DNA of 8,614 nt from Gammaproteobacteria bacterium (GCA_013042035.1 JABDQX010000420.1:1-8614); one strand, 5' to 3'; counted from the stretch's first letter, positions 1-6,521 are shown. Made by a program: numbers and translations. Notes: generated by a model from the sequence alone, not told the origin.

Positions 1-1
1 G

Positions 2-94
2 GCGCAAAAAATGAGGGAGCTTACCCGTAATGTCCGGGCAGTCTTCGATTACCTGAGAATGTCGGAAAATTCTTGTTCAACTGCTCAAGCATAA
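2..94 (+). CDS. Possible C-terminal tail of an upstream gene (partial)
   Basis: One plus-strand frame is open from the left edge to a TAA at 92-94 and would give about 30 residues ending in SENSCSTAQA. The other two plus-strand frames stop within the first 30 bases. An open run of 30 codons is easily met by chance, and the peptide matches no family I can name. The charged stretch MRELTRNVRAVFDYLRMS (about residues 4-21) could be an amphipathic helix at the end of a protein. It could equally be non-coding; the sequence to the left would settle this. Confidence 0.2.
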   Translation, partial: AQKMRELTRNVRAVFDYLRMSENSCSTAQA

Positions 95-131
95 GCGTCA
101 ATCACGGTAGAACAAATTCACCCTGTAGTCG

Positions 132-160
132 TTCTACGTAACTGTTGACGTAACGTAGAA
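132..160. repeat. Inverted repeat with an embedded direct repeat, candidate operator or hairpin
   Basis: TTCTACGT (132-139) is repeated exactly in inverted orientation as ACGTAGAA (153-160) with a 13-base spacer. Inside it, ACGTAAC occurs twice in direct orientation (136-142 and 148-154), 12 bases apart. With one bulge the arms extend outward (GTC before, GAC after). No T-tract follows, so it is not an obvious intrinsic terminator. Its place about 100 bases before ntrC fits a protein-binding site or a leader hairpin, but I recognise no known regulator motif. Confidence 0.45.
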
Positions 161-260
161 GACGGACAAAAGGACAAGCAAGCTCGTATGTTCTTTGACA
201 GAAATCGCCTTAATGACGACGGATTCCGACAGCGCTTGCCATCAAGCCCGCTGACCAATA

Positions 261-1691
261 GTGCAAAAGCAATTGAATAATCACACAGCAACCACGCAAC
301 ACAAAATCTGGGTCATCGACGATGACAGGTCCATCCGCTGGGTATTGGATCGTGCCCTGACCCAGGCAGGGATTGCGACGGTGTGCTTCGAGTCGGGGCA
401 AGGGATCATGGAAAGGCTCGCCAGTGAACTCCCTGACGCCATTATCACTGACATTCGCATGCCGGGTCTCGACGGCTTGCAGTTGTTGGCCGAAGTCACC
501 ACGGCATATCCAAGGCTTCCCGTCATCATCATGACAGCCTACTCCGATCTTGAGAGTACGGTGGCGGCCTACAGAGGCGGGGCATTCGAGTATCTGCCAA
601 AACCATTCGATGTGGACGAGGCCGTGGAACTGGCAAAACGGGCCATGGAGTATGGTTGTAACGCACAACAGGAAAACACCGCCACTCACCCTTCGCCATT
701 GCCGGAAGCGGAGATCATCGGTTCGGCGCCCAGTATGCAGGAGGTATTTCGGGCCATCGGGCGTCTTTCGCGCTCCAATCTTACGGTGCTGATTACTGGA
801 GAGTCCGGGACAGGCAAGGAGCTTGTGGCCCGCGCCTTGCATCAGCATGGCCCACGGACAGGCGGGCCATTTATCGCCCTGAATATGGCCGCGATTCCTC
901 ACGAATTATTGGAGTCCGAATTATTCGGCCACGAACGCGGCGCCTTCACGGGCGCGCAAAATCGCAGACTCGGGCGCTTCGAACAAGCCAGTGCTGGAAC
1001 CCTGTTTCTGGATGAGATCGGCGATATGCCCGCTACGTTACAAACCCGTCTGTTGCGAGTGCTGGCCGAAGGGGAGTTTTCACGGGTGGGTGGACATGCG
1101 CCCATCCGAATGGATGCCAGAATCATCGCCGCCACACACCAGGATCTGGGGCAGCGGGTCAGGGAAGGATCCTTCCGGGAGGATCTCTTTCACCGCATCA
1201 ATGTCATCCGCGTGCATACCCCGGCGCTGCGGGAACGGCGCGAAGACATCCCCGTACTTGCCAGGCACTTTCTCGATATTGCCGCAAAGGAGCTTATGGT
1301 CAAACCCAAGATCCTGTATCCGGAAGCGGAGGCGTTCCTTACCCGCCTGGACTGGCCGGGGAATGTTCGTCAACTGGAGAACACCTGCCGCTGGTTGACG
1401 GTGATGGCGGCCAGCACGGAGATTTACCTGAAGGATCTGCCGCCGGAGCTGCTGGAGACCAACGACGAAACAAGCACGGACGAATCCTGGGAATCACTGT
1501 TACAGCAGTGGGTCAAACGGCGACTGATGGCCGGGGATACCGGGCTTGTGGACGTGGCCGTTCCGCGGCTCGAACGCATCCTCATTGAGACGACGCTGGA
1601 ACACACGGGAGGGCGCCGCCATGAAGCGGCCAAGCTCCTCGGTTGGGGGCGTAATACATTGGCGCGGAAGATGAGTGATTTCGCGCAGTAG
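261..1691 (+). CDS. ntrC: NtrC (GlnG), nitrogen-regulation response regulator and sigma-54 activator
   Basis: Cytoplasmic transcription activator of the NtrB-NtrC two-component system. When phosphorylated it forms a hexamer that hydrolyses ATP to open sigma-54 RNA polymerase at nitrogen-assimilation promoters such as glnA. The 476 residues (E. coli NtrC has 469) show a receiver domain (about 15-130) with acidic pocket D21/D22, phospho-acceptor D64 in TDIRMPG, T92 and K114. The AAA+ domain (about 150-390) has Walker A GESGTGKE (180-187), the sigma-54-contacting GAFTGA loop (227-232) and Walker B ending at D251/E252. A Fis-type helix-turn-helix lies at the C-terminus (about 437-474, with LLGWGRNTLARK). 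The start is GTG at 261; an in-frame TGA lies at 252-254, no good Shine-Dalgarno sequence is visible, and TTG at 273 is an alternative. Its stop lies 2 bases from that of xerD on the other strand. No ntrB is seen upstream. The family call is very secure. Confidence 0.97.
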   Translation: MQKQLNNHTATTQHKIWVIDDDRSIRWVLDRALTQAGIATVCFESGQGIMERLASELPDAIITDIRMPGLDGLQLLAEVTTAYPRLPVIIMTAYSDLESTVAAYRGGAFEYLPKPFDVDEAVELAKRAMEYGCNAQQENTATHPSPLPEAEIIGSAPSMQEVFRAIGRLSRSNLTVLITGESGTGKELVARALHQHGPRTGGPFIALNMAAIPHELLESELFGHERGAFTGAQNRRLGRFEQASAGTLFLDEIGDMPATLQTRLLRVLAEGEFSRVGGHAPIRMDARIIAATHQDLGQRVREGSFREDLFHRINVIRVHTPALRERREDIPVLARHFLDIAAKELMVKPKILYPEAEAFLTRLDWPGNVRQLENTCRWLTVMAASTEIYLKDLPPELLETNDETSTDESWESLLQQWVKRRLMAGDTGLVDVAVPRLERILIETTLEHTGGRRHEAAKLLGWGRNTLARKMSDFAQ

Positions 1692-1693
1692 AA

Positions 1694-2614
1694 TCACCCC
1701 CTCGGATGATGCTCCGCATGCAATGCCTGTAAACGCTGGCGTGCCACATGGGTGTAGATCTGAGTCGTGGAAACACTACCATGACCCAACAGCATCTGCA
1801 CAACCCGCAGATCGGCGCCGTGATTCAGGAGATGGGTCGCAAAGGCATGGCGAAGGGTATGGGGAGACAGGTGTGTGCGAATATCCACGGTAAGGGCGTA
1901 GCGTTTGATAGCGTACCAGAACGCCTGACGGGTCATGGCCCCGCCACGTTGGGTCGGAAACAGAGCATCGGTCTTTTTCCCTCGGAGGATCGACTCGCGG
2001 CCACTATTCACAAATCTTTCGATCCATTCACGGGCCTCTTCTCCCAACGGCACCAGTCGCTCCTTATTGCCCTTGCCAATGACACGCAATACCCCCTGGC
2101 GGAGATTAACCTGAGACAATTGCAGCGAAACCAGTTCCGATACCCGTAAACCGGTTGCGTACAGCACTTCCAGCATGGTCCGATCCCGTACCCCAAGCGG
2201 CAGGTCGGTATTCGGCGCATTGAGAAGTCTCAGCACTTCGTTTTCCGTCAACGATATCGGTAGTGGTCGCCCCAAACGGGGACCGGCGACACGCTCACAG
2301 GGACTATCGTCTCGTTGTCCTTCCCGAACCTGATACTCATAGAATCGGCGAAGGGTGGATAGTTTCCTGGCAGCCGTGCTGGCAGGTCCCGCCGCAAGAT
2401 CCGCCAGAAACGTCAGAACATCGGCACGGCTTGCCTGCAACAGATCAGTACCCTGTTCATTGAGCCTGCGAGAAAACATAACGAGATCGCTCCGATATGC
2501 CACCAGGGTATTTTCACCAAGGCCCCGCTCCATCCACAACATATCCAGGAAACGCTCGATGTGGGTCTGGTCGGCAGTAGATTCCAATTTGGACACAACG
2601 CTTGCCTGTTTCAT
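1694..2614 (-). CDS. xerD: XerD, site-specific tyrosine recombinase
   Basis: XerD acts with XerC at the dif site near the replication terminus to resolve chromosome dimers, under control of FtsK. The 306 residues (E. coli XerD has 298) consist of an N-terminal SAM-like DNA-binding domain (about 17-100) and a C-terminal catalytic domain (about 118-300). All catalytic residues are present: R157 (TGLRVSEL), K181 (GKGNKER), H252 and R255 (SPHTLRHAFATH), H278 (LLGHGS) and the nucleophile Y287 (IYTHV). The start is ATG at 2614-2612, with only a weak ribosome-binding site. The full set of motifs and the LGENTLVAYRSDL opening favour XerD over XerC or a phage integrase, and no attachment site or phage gene is nearby. 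It is divergent from the antiporter-like cluster and convergent with ntrC. Confidence 0.94.
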   Translation of the reverse strand: MKQASVVSKLESTADQTHIERFLDMLWMERGLGENTLVAYRSDLVMFSRRLNEQGTDLLQASRADVLTFLADLAAGPASTAARKLSTLRRFYEYQVREGQRDDSPCERVAGPRLGRPLPISLTENEVLRLLNAPNTDLPLGVRDRTMLEVLYATGLRVSELVSLQLSQVNLRQGVLRVIGKGNKERLVPLGEEAREWIERFVNSGRESILRGKKTDALFPTQRGGAMTRQAFWYAIKRYALTVDIRTHLSPHTLRHAFATHLLNHGADLRVVQMLLGHGSVSTTQIYTHVARQRLQALHAEHHPRG

Positions 2615-2639
2615 CCGGATTACCGCCGATATTGGTAAA

Positions 2640-2673
2640 TCATGATTCTAATCAGTTTCTGATCGTATAAAAT
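2640..2673 (+). promoter_or_regulatory. Candidate promoter/operator with small dyads
   Basis: TATAAAAT at 2666-2673 resembles a sigma-70 -10 element for rightward transcription. Immediately upstream lie ATCAG-TTT-CTGAT (2651-2663), a perfect 5-bp dyad, and the overlapping dyad GATT/AATC (2644-2653). No credible -35 box lies 16-18 bases upstream, so a promoter here would need an activator. In leftward orientation TAGAAT (2650-2645) could serve xerD, also with a poor -35. The assignment is by eye only. Confidence 0.22.
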
Positions 2674-2874
2674 AACGCTAGTCTCTATCGGGATTGGCAA
2701 ATGTGCCTGTACGGATCATCAATATTATTCAGATTTATTTCGTGTGCAACTTTCTCCAGTTCCCTTATTTTCAGTTTGCCACAGGCCGAAGGGTATTTTG
2801 CTGAAAGATGGCATCGTTGAAAAATCAGCGGGTTACCGAAAAAATTGCACACGGGGCAGATTTGTAATTTTTTA

Positions 2875-2891
2875 CCGTCCGTCGGAGACGG
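2875..2891 (+). repeat. GC-rich hairpin in the leader of the mrpC-like gene
   Basis: CCGTC at 2879-2883 pairs with GACGG at 2887-2891 across a GGA loop. Because CCGTC also occurs at 2875-2879, a second pairing with a 7-base loop is possible. The structure ends about 17 bases before the GGAG ribosome-binding site and follows a T-rich stretch (2865-2873). It has no T-tract downstream, so it is not a terminator; it could influence mRNA stability or translation. Confidence 0.35.
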
Positions 2892-2908
2892 CAGCCAGAA
2901 ATTACCAC

Positions 2909-2912
2909 GGAG
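2909..2912 (+). promoter_or_regulatory. Ribosome-binding site deciding a TTG start
   Basis: GGAG lies 9 bases before TTG at 2922-2924. No ATG in this frame would leave room for the first transmembrane helix, so this site is the main support for the TTG start of the mrpC-like gene. Confidence 0.6.
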
Positions 2913-2921
2913 TCCGAAAGA

Positions 2922-3275
2922 TTGCTTACCACCACACTCGGTCTATTCAACTACTGGATCGTGATCGTACTCATGATGCTGGGCCTGTATGCTGTCATAG
3001 CAAGCCGCAACCTTATCAAAAAGATCATCGGCCTCAATATTTTTCAGACATCGGTTTTTATTTTCTACATCTCCATGGCCAAGCTGGAGGGTGGCACCGC
3101 GCCCATTCTTGCCGAGGGGATTCCCCACTACGCCAACCCCCTGCCCCACGTTTTGATTCTTACAGCCATCGTGGTCAGCGTTGCGACCACGGCCTTGGGG
3201 CTTGCCCTGATTCTTCGTATCCGGGAGGCTTATGACTCAGTGGAGGAAGATGAGATACAAAGATTGGATGAATGA
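2922..3275 (+). CDS. mrpC: MrpC/MnhC-type (NuoK-like) membrane subunit
   Basis: Small inner-membrane subunit of the NuoK/MrpC family, which in Mrp Na+/H+ antiporters and complex I-related machines sits beside the large ion-translocating subunits. The 117 residues contain three predicted membrane helices (about 11-27, 35-52 and 76-98), the family motif NPLPHVLILTAIVV (72-85) and an acidic cytoplasmic tail (RIREAYDSVEEDE). The membrane glutamates typical of NuoK are absent from the equivalent helices (SVATTALGLAL in the third), which places it with MrpC rather than complex I NuoK. Length is typical of MrpC. The start is TTG with GGAG 9 bases upstream; no ATG is available early enough. It is the first gene of the membrane cluster, 87 bases ahead of the MrpD-like gene. 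Its role in this particular locus is inferred. Confidence 0.88.
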   Translation: MLTTTLGLFNYWIVIVLMMLGLYAVIASRNLIKKIIGLNIFQTSVFIFYISMAKLEGGTAPILAEGIPHYANPLPHVLILTAIVVSVATTALGLALILRIREAYDSVEEDEIQRLDE

Positions 3276-3362
3276 ATTTCGATCGACGCCAAAACTTATT
3301 ACATTTCGCGTGAATGGTATGTATTTGATGGTTTTTCAGCATTTCCCAGGTAAGAAACGACT
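3276..3362 (+). other. Spacer between the mrpC-like and mrpD-like genes
   Basis: Eighty-seven AT-rich bases without a gene or a clear hairpin. AGG at 3348-3350 sits 12 bases before the GTG start of the next gene, a rather long ribosome-binding distance. No terminator is visible, so co-transcription with the mrpC-like gene is plausible, although the gap is wide for an Mrp operon, where genes usually touch or overlap. Confidence 0.45.
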
Positions 3363-4889
3363 GTGATAAAAGAACATCTTCCCGTACTGCAGGTAATCAT
3401 CCCACTGATTGCAGCCCCGGTCTGCATGCTTGCCTATCGCCCAAAACTCGCGTGGCTGATTGCAACCGCGGTGAGCTGGACCGCGTTCATCATCGCCTCG
3501 ATTTTACTCATCACGGTACGGGAAACCGGCACTTTGTCCTATGCGCTCGGTGGTTGGGCGGCTCCCTGGGGAATCGAATACCGCGTGGATACCATCAGCG
3601 CATTTGTCCTGCTCATTGTGGCGGGGATAAGCGCGGTAACGATATTGTTCGCCAGGAAAAGCGTGGAACGGGAGATCGAACCCGATCGCATTTACCTTTT
3701 TTATACCGCATGGGTGTTGTGCCTGACGGGGCTACTTGGTATCGCCATCACGGGAGATGTGTTCAATCTGTTCGTATTTCTCGAGATCTCATCACTGTCT
3801 ACCTATGCACTCATCGCTTTCGGTTCGGATCGGCGCGCCCTGATCGCTGCCTACCGATATCTGGTGATGGGCACCATCGGGGCAACCTTCATCGTGATCG
3901 GTATTGGCTTTTTGTATGCCATGACCGGCACACTCAACATGCTGGATCTGGCCGAGCGCCTGCCCAGTGTATCCAACACCCGAACGATCGCGGTGGCGTT
4001 TGCCTTTATGACCGTGGGTATCAGCCTCAAGGTAGCGCTCTTCCCTTTGCATGCCTGGCTACCCAATGCCTACACCTACGCGCCATCGGCTGTATCGGCC
4101 CTGTTGGCAGGCACGGCGAGCAAAGTCGGCGTGTATATCCTGTTACGCTTTCTGTTTACGGTATTCGGCGGCGGATTTGCTTTCGATACCATGGTCCTGA
4201 ACGGGATATTGCTCGTTCTGGCGTTGCTGGCCATACTTTCCGGCCCCCTGATAGCGGTCTTTCAGACCAATCTGAAACGGATGCTCGCCTATTCCAGCGT
4301 GGCGCAAATCGGTTACACGGTGCTCGGCGTGAGTTTGGCATCGATAACGGGTCTGACGGCCAGTATCGTGCATCTTTTTAACCACGCGCTTATCAAGACG
4401 GTATTGTTCATGGCATTGGGCGCCGTGTTTTACCGTATCGGCAGTGTGTCGATCACCGAAATCAACGGCCTTGGCAGGCGGATGCCGTGGACCATGGCAG
4501 CGTTCGTGGCGGGAGGCCTTAGCTTAATTGGGGTACCCATGACTGCTGGCTTCATCAGCAAGTGGTATCTTATCTCGGCATCCCTGGAAAAGGGATTATG
4601 GCCGGTGGTCGTCGTCATTATCATCGCCTCGCTGCTTGCTGTTGTTTATGTATGGCGGGTTGTGGAAGCGGCTTATTTCCAACCGGCGGCGGAAAAATCC
4701 AGTACAGGGGTAACGGATACTGTCATAAAAGGCCGGGAAGAGGCGCCGCTTGGGATGCTGATTCCCATTTGGGCGCTGGTGGCCGCGAATATCTATTTCG
4801 GACTGGATGCCTCGCTGACCACGGGGGTAGCCAGACAGGCGGCGGAAACGTTGCTCGGTGGCCTTTCGTTAACCGTCTGGGGCGGTTAA
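3363..4889 (+). CDS. mrpD: MrpD/MnhD-type proton-conducting membrane subunit
   Basis: Polytopic inner-membrane protein of the proton-translocating NuoL/NuoM/NuoN/MrpA/MrpD family (PF00361), expected to carry H+ or exchange it with a cation. The 508 residues (usual length about 490-510) form roughly 14 hydrophobic segments. The ion-path residues are present: E141 in NLFVFLEISSLSTY, K223 in SLKVALFPLHAWLP, H230, K254 in TASKVGVY, H337/H341 and K345 in HLFNHALIKTVLF. A hydrophilic, charged loop lies near 440-460 (AAEKSSTGVT to GREEAP). The start is GTG; AGG is 12 bases upstream. It most resembles MrpD among the paralogues because of LPNAYTYAPSAVSALLAGTASKVGVY. A perfect 12-bp inverted repeat covers its stop codon. 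The exact transported ion cannot be read from the sequence. Confidence 0.93.
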   Translation: MIKEHLPVLQVIIPLIAAPVCMLAYRPKLAWLIATAVSWTAFIIASILLITVRETGTLSYALGGWAAPWGIEYRVDTISAFVLLIVAGISAVTILFARKSVEREIEPDRIYLFYTAWVLCLTGLLGIAITGDVFNLFVFLEISSLSTYALIAFGSDRRALIAAYRYLVMGTIGATFIVIGIGFLYAMTGTLNMLDLAERLPSVSNTRTIAVAFAFMTVGISLKVALFPLHAWLPNAYTYAPSAVSALLAGTASKVGVYILLRFLFTVFGGGFAFDTMVLNGILLVLALLAILSGPLIAVFQTNLKRMLAYSSVAQIGYTVLGVSLASITGLTASIVHLFNHALIKTVLFMALGAVFYRIGSVSITEINGLGRRMPWTMAAFVAGGLSLIGVPMTAGFISKWYLISASLEKGLWPVVVVIIIASLLAVVYVWRVVEAAYFQPAAEKSSTGVTDTVIKGREEAPLGMLIPIWALVAANIYFGLDASLTTGVARQAAETLLGGLSLTVWGG

Positions 4890-4894
4890 CGAAA
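4864..4894 (+). terminator. Perfect 12-bp hairpin across the mrpD-like stop codon, candidate terminator or processing site
   Basis: TTTCGTTAACCG (4864-4875) is perfectly complementary to CGGTTAACGAAA (4883-4894) around a 7-base loop TCTGGGG, in which C4877 and G4881 could also pair. The TAA stop (4887-4889) lies in the right arm. The sequence after the stem is AATCATATGATATTGTC, not a T-tract, so it is an atypical intrinsic terminator. The strong stem still suggests partial termination, or protection of the mrpC-mrpD mRNA 3' end. Each arm contains a GTTAAC. Confidence 0.5.
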
Positions 4895-4988
4895 AATCAT
4901 ATGATATTGTCTTTGCCTTAGAGGGTGTCTGAAAATTCCGGGTCGTCGCGAGGCGGTAGCCCGATCAAACCAACACTATCGACAACCA
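4890..4988 (+). other. Spacer between the two antiporter-like genes
   Basis: These 99 bases contain the right end of the strong hairpin, the ATCATATGAT palindrome, and GAGGGTGTCTGAAAA at 4921-4935, which looks like the outer end of some insertion-sequence terminal repeats. No matching inverted end is present. No ribosome-binding site is found just before the ATG at 4989. Confidence 0.4.
4896..4905. repeat. 10-bp perfect palindrome
   Basis: ATCATATGAT is self-complementary and lies directly after the hairpin at 4864-4894, in the spacer between the two antiporter-like genes. It could be a small operator half or chance; no regulator is assigned. Confidence 0.3.
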
Positions 4989-6503
4989 ATGAATTTATTT
5001 TCCTTGTCTCTCCTCCTCCCTCTCATCCTCCCTCTCGCGGGGGCGGTTCTCATCGCACTGACCGGGGGCTATCCCAATCTGCGCGAGGCGATGACGCTGA
5101 CAACGGCCTCAGCGTTGTTCCTGGTGGTTGTGTTTATCTATCCCGAGATCGCGGCGGGCGGCAGGCCCGAGATGCTGCTGGTGGAAACGATTCCCGGCAT
5201 GCCCTTGGCGCTTTCCGTGGAACCGTTGGGAATGTTGTTTGCCCTGGTGGCGAGTTTTCTTTGGATCGTCACCTCCTTGTACGCTATCGGCTATATGCGC
5301 GCTCACCACGAGGAAAATCAGACACGTTTTTATGTGTGTTTTGCCATTGCCATCGCAAGCGTCATGGGGATCGCGTTTGCCGCCAACATGTTCACGCTGT
5401 TTGTTTTCTATGAGGTACTGACCTTATCCACCTATCCTCTGGTCACCCACGCAGGCACCGAGGCGGCAAAGCGCGCCGGGCGCGTCTATCTCGGATTGCT
5501 GCTGGGCACCTCCTTTGCCTTTCAACTGGTGGCCATTCTATGGACATGGACACTGGCCGGCACCCTGGATTTCGAACCGGGGGGCATCCTGCGGGATCAT
5601 GTCTCTCAAGGAATCATCTCCCATGGGGCCATCGGAGTCTTGTTCGCCCTATATATTTTCGGGATCGGTAAGGCCGCGCTCATGCCCTTCCATCGCTGGC
5701 TGCCGGCGGCCATGGTGGCCCCAACACCGGTCAGTGCATTGCTGCACGCGGTAGCGGTGGTCAAGGCTGGAGTATTCACGGTACTGAAAGTCAGCGTCTA
5801 TCTGTTCGGCACCGATCTGCTAACCGAGACCGGCATCAGTCAATGGATCATGTATATGGCGGCGGCCACCATCCTGATCGGGTCATTGGTAGCCATCACC
5901 CGCGATAATCTCAAGGCGCGACTCGCCTATTCCACCGTCAGTCAGCTTTCCTACATTGTATTGGGCGCAATGCTGGCCAATGCCGCCGGCATCATCGGCG
6001 CGGGAATGCATATCGTGATGCATGCCTTCGGCAAGATTACGCTTTTCTTTTGCGCCGGGGCATTCATGGTGGCGGCCCACAAGACGGAGGTCAGCCAGCT
6101 ACGAGGGATCGGACGCACCATGCCGGTGACGACCCTGGCATTTCTCATCGGGGCGCTGTGCGTCATCGGTCTGCCGCCGTTCGGTGGCATGTGGAGCAAG
6201 TGGTATCTCGCCCTCGGGGCCGTGGAGGCCGGGCAACTGGTATTCGTTGGCGTATTGATGGTCAGTACATTGCTCAATATCGCCTATCTTCTACCCATAC
6301 CGATACAAGGTTTTTTCGCAGCGCCATCCGAGGCCGGCACGGGCAATCAAAGTGGAAAAGACGGAAACGATGGCGGGTGGAGAGCCAACATCAAGGAAGC
6401 GCCGGCCTTTTGCGTGGCGGCACTGTCCATTACCGCTTTAGGCTGCTTCGGGCTATTTTTGTTCCCCGAGCCGATCTATCGACTGATCGCGCAGATTGTG
6501 TAG
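4989..6503 (+). CDS. Second proton-conducting membrane subunit, NuoL/NuoM/MrpA-N-like
   Basis: Paralogue of the preceding gene in the same proton-translocating family (PF00361). It is closer to NuoL/NuoM and the N-terminal half of MrpA, judged by PFHRWLPAAMVAPTPVSALL (233-252) followed by HAVAVVKAG. The 504 residues are highly hydrophobic with about 14 membrane segments. Putative ion-path residues: E142 (FVFYEVLTLSTYP), K228 (IGKAALMPFHRW), H235, H253, K259 and K349 (MHAFGKITLFF). It lacks the long C-terminal extension of MrpA and the lateral-helix extension of NuoL. A hydrophilic loop near 441-467 is rich in Gly, Asn and Asp. The ATG at 4989 has no clear Shine-Dalgarno sequence; the frame is open upstream to 4905 with only a CTG as alternative start. 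A DabB-type role in inorganic carbon uptake is conceivable, but the DabA (DUF2309) partner is not in the window. Confidence 0.9.
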   Translation: MNLFSLSLLLPLILPLAGAVLIALTGGYPNLREAMTLTTASALFLVVVFIYPEIAAGGRPEMLLVETIPGMPLALSVEPLGMLFALVASFLWIVTSLYAIGYMRAHHEENQTRFYVCFAIAIASVMGIAFAANMFTLFVFYEVLTLSTYPLVTHAGTEAAKRAGRVYLGLLLGTSFAFQLVAILWTWTLAGTLDFEPGGILRDHVSQGIISHGAIGVLFALYIFGIGKAALMPFHRWLPAAMVAPTPVSALLHAVAVVKAGVFTVLKVSVYLFGTDLLTETGISQWIMYMAAATILIGSLVAITRDNLKARLAYSTVSQLSYIVLGAMLANAAGIIGAGMHIVMHAFGKITLFFCAGAFMVAAHKTEVSQLRGIGRTMPVTTLAFLIGALCVIGLPPFGGMWSKWYLALGAVEAGQLVFVGVLMVSTLLNIAYLLPIPIQGFFAAPSEAGTGNQSGKDGNDGGWRANIKEAPAFCVAALSITALGCFGLFLFPEPIYRLIAQIV

Positions 6504-6512
6504 ATTCCGAGT

Positions 6513-6516
6513 GGAG
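6513..6516 (+). promoter_or_regulatory. Ribosome-binding site of nnrS
   Basis: GGAG lies 5 bases before the ATG at 6522 and within the 18-base gap after the preceding stop. It is the clearest translation signal in the cluster, supports this start, and suggests that nnrS is read from the same mRNA as the preceding gene. Confidence 0.65.
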
Positions 6517-6521
6517 AAACC

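Larger units (their letters stand above)
1..260. other. Leader region upstream of ntrC
   Basis: Apart from a possible 30-codon gene tail at the very left edge, I see no gene here. An ntrB/glnL sensor-kinase gene, which often precedes ntrC, does not end in this stretch: no reading frame shows the glycine-rich ATP-binding C-terminus of a histidine kinase. The region holds a compact repeat (132-160) and a short tandem GGACAA pair (164-169 and 172-177). TTGACA at 195-200 looks like a -35 box, but nothing resembling a -10 box lies 16-18 bases downstream, so I do not call a promoter. Confidence 0.5.
2615..2921. other. Divergent intergenic region between xerD and the Mrp-like cluster
   Basis: These 307 bases are AT-richer than their surroundings and hold no convincing gene. 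The frame open across part of the region runs on as a shadow of the mrpC-like gene. It should carry the promoters of xerD (leftward) and of the membrane gene cluster (rightward). I see a dyad-rich AT segment near 2640-2673, an AAGATGGCATC stretch at 2805-2815 containing the palindrome GATGGCATC, and a GC-rich hairpin just before the mrpC-like gene. I found no FNR-type TTGAT-N4-ATCAA site and no sigma-54 GG-N10-GC promoter by eye. Confidence 0.5.

Noticed and set aside
60..72. Match of TGTCGGAAAATTC to TGTCTGAAAATTC at 4926-4938 as paired mobile-element ends
   Set aside because: A 12-of-13 match in direct orientation is expected several times by chance in a window of this size, and everything between is ordinary chromosomal genes.
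210..902. Minus-strand open frame of 230 codons
   Set aside because: It lies antisense to the receiver and AAA+ domains of ntrC, whose protein matches its family in full; the minus-strand product has no recognisable domain.
1694..2614. Phage or integron integrase marking a genomic island
   Set aside because: The protein has XerD length and motifs throughout, and there are no attachment repeats, tRNA gene or other phage genes nearby.
2691..2710. Sigma-54 promoter at TTGGCAAATGTGCC
   Set aside because: The distance from GG to GC is 9 bases instead of 12, so the -24/-12 geometry fails.
2744..3235. Open frame running from the intergenic region into the mrpC-like gene
   Set aside because: More than half overlaps the mrpC-like gene in another frame, the product is low-complexity His/Arg/Ser-rich, and no ribosome-binding site supports it.
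3452..4381. Plus-strand open frame of 309 codons within the mrpD-like gene
   Set aside because: It is a different frame of a clear membrane protein gene; its product is rich in Arg, His and Gly without membrane segments or known motifs.
2922..6503. Piece of a NADH dehydrogenase (nuo) operon
   Set aside because: No NuoA-J subunits are present, the small subunit lacks the NuoK membrane glutamates and has the MrpC motif NPLPHVLILT, and the order does not match nuoK-L-M-N.
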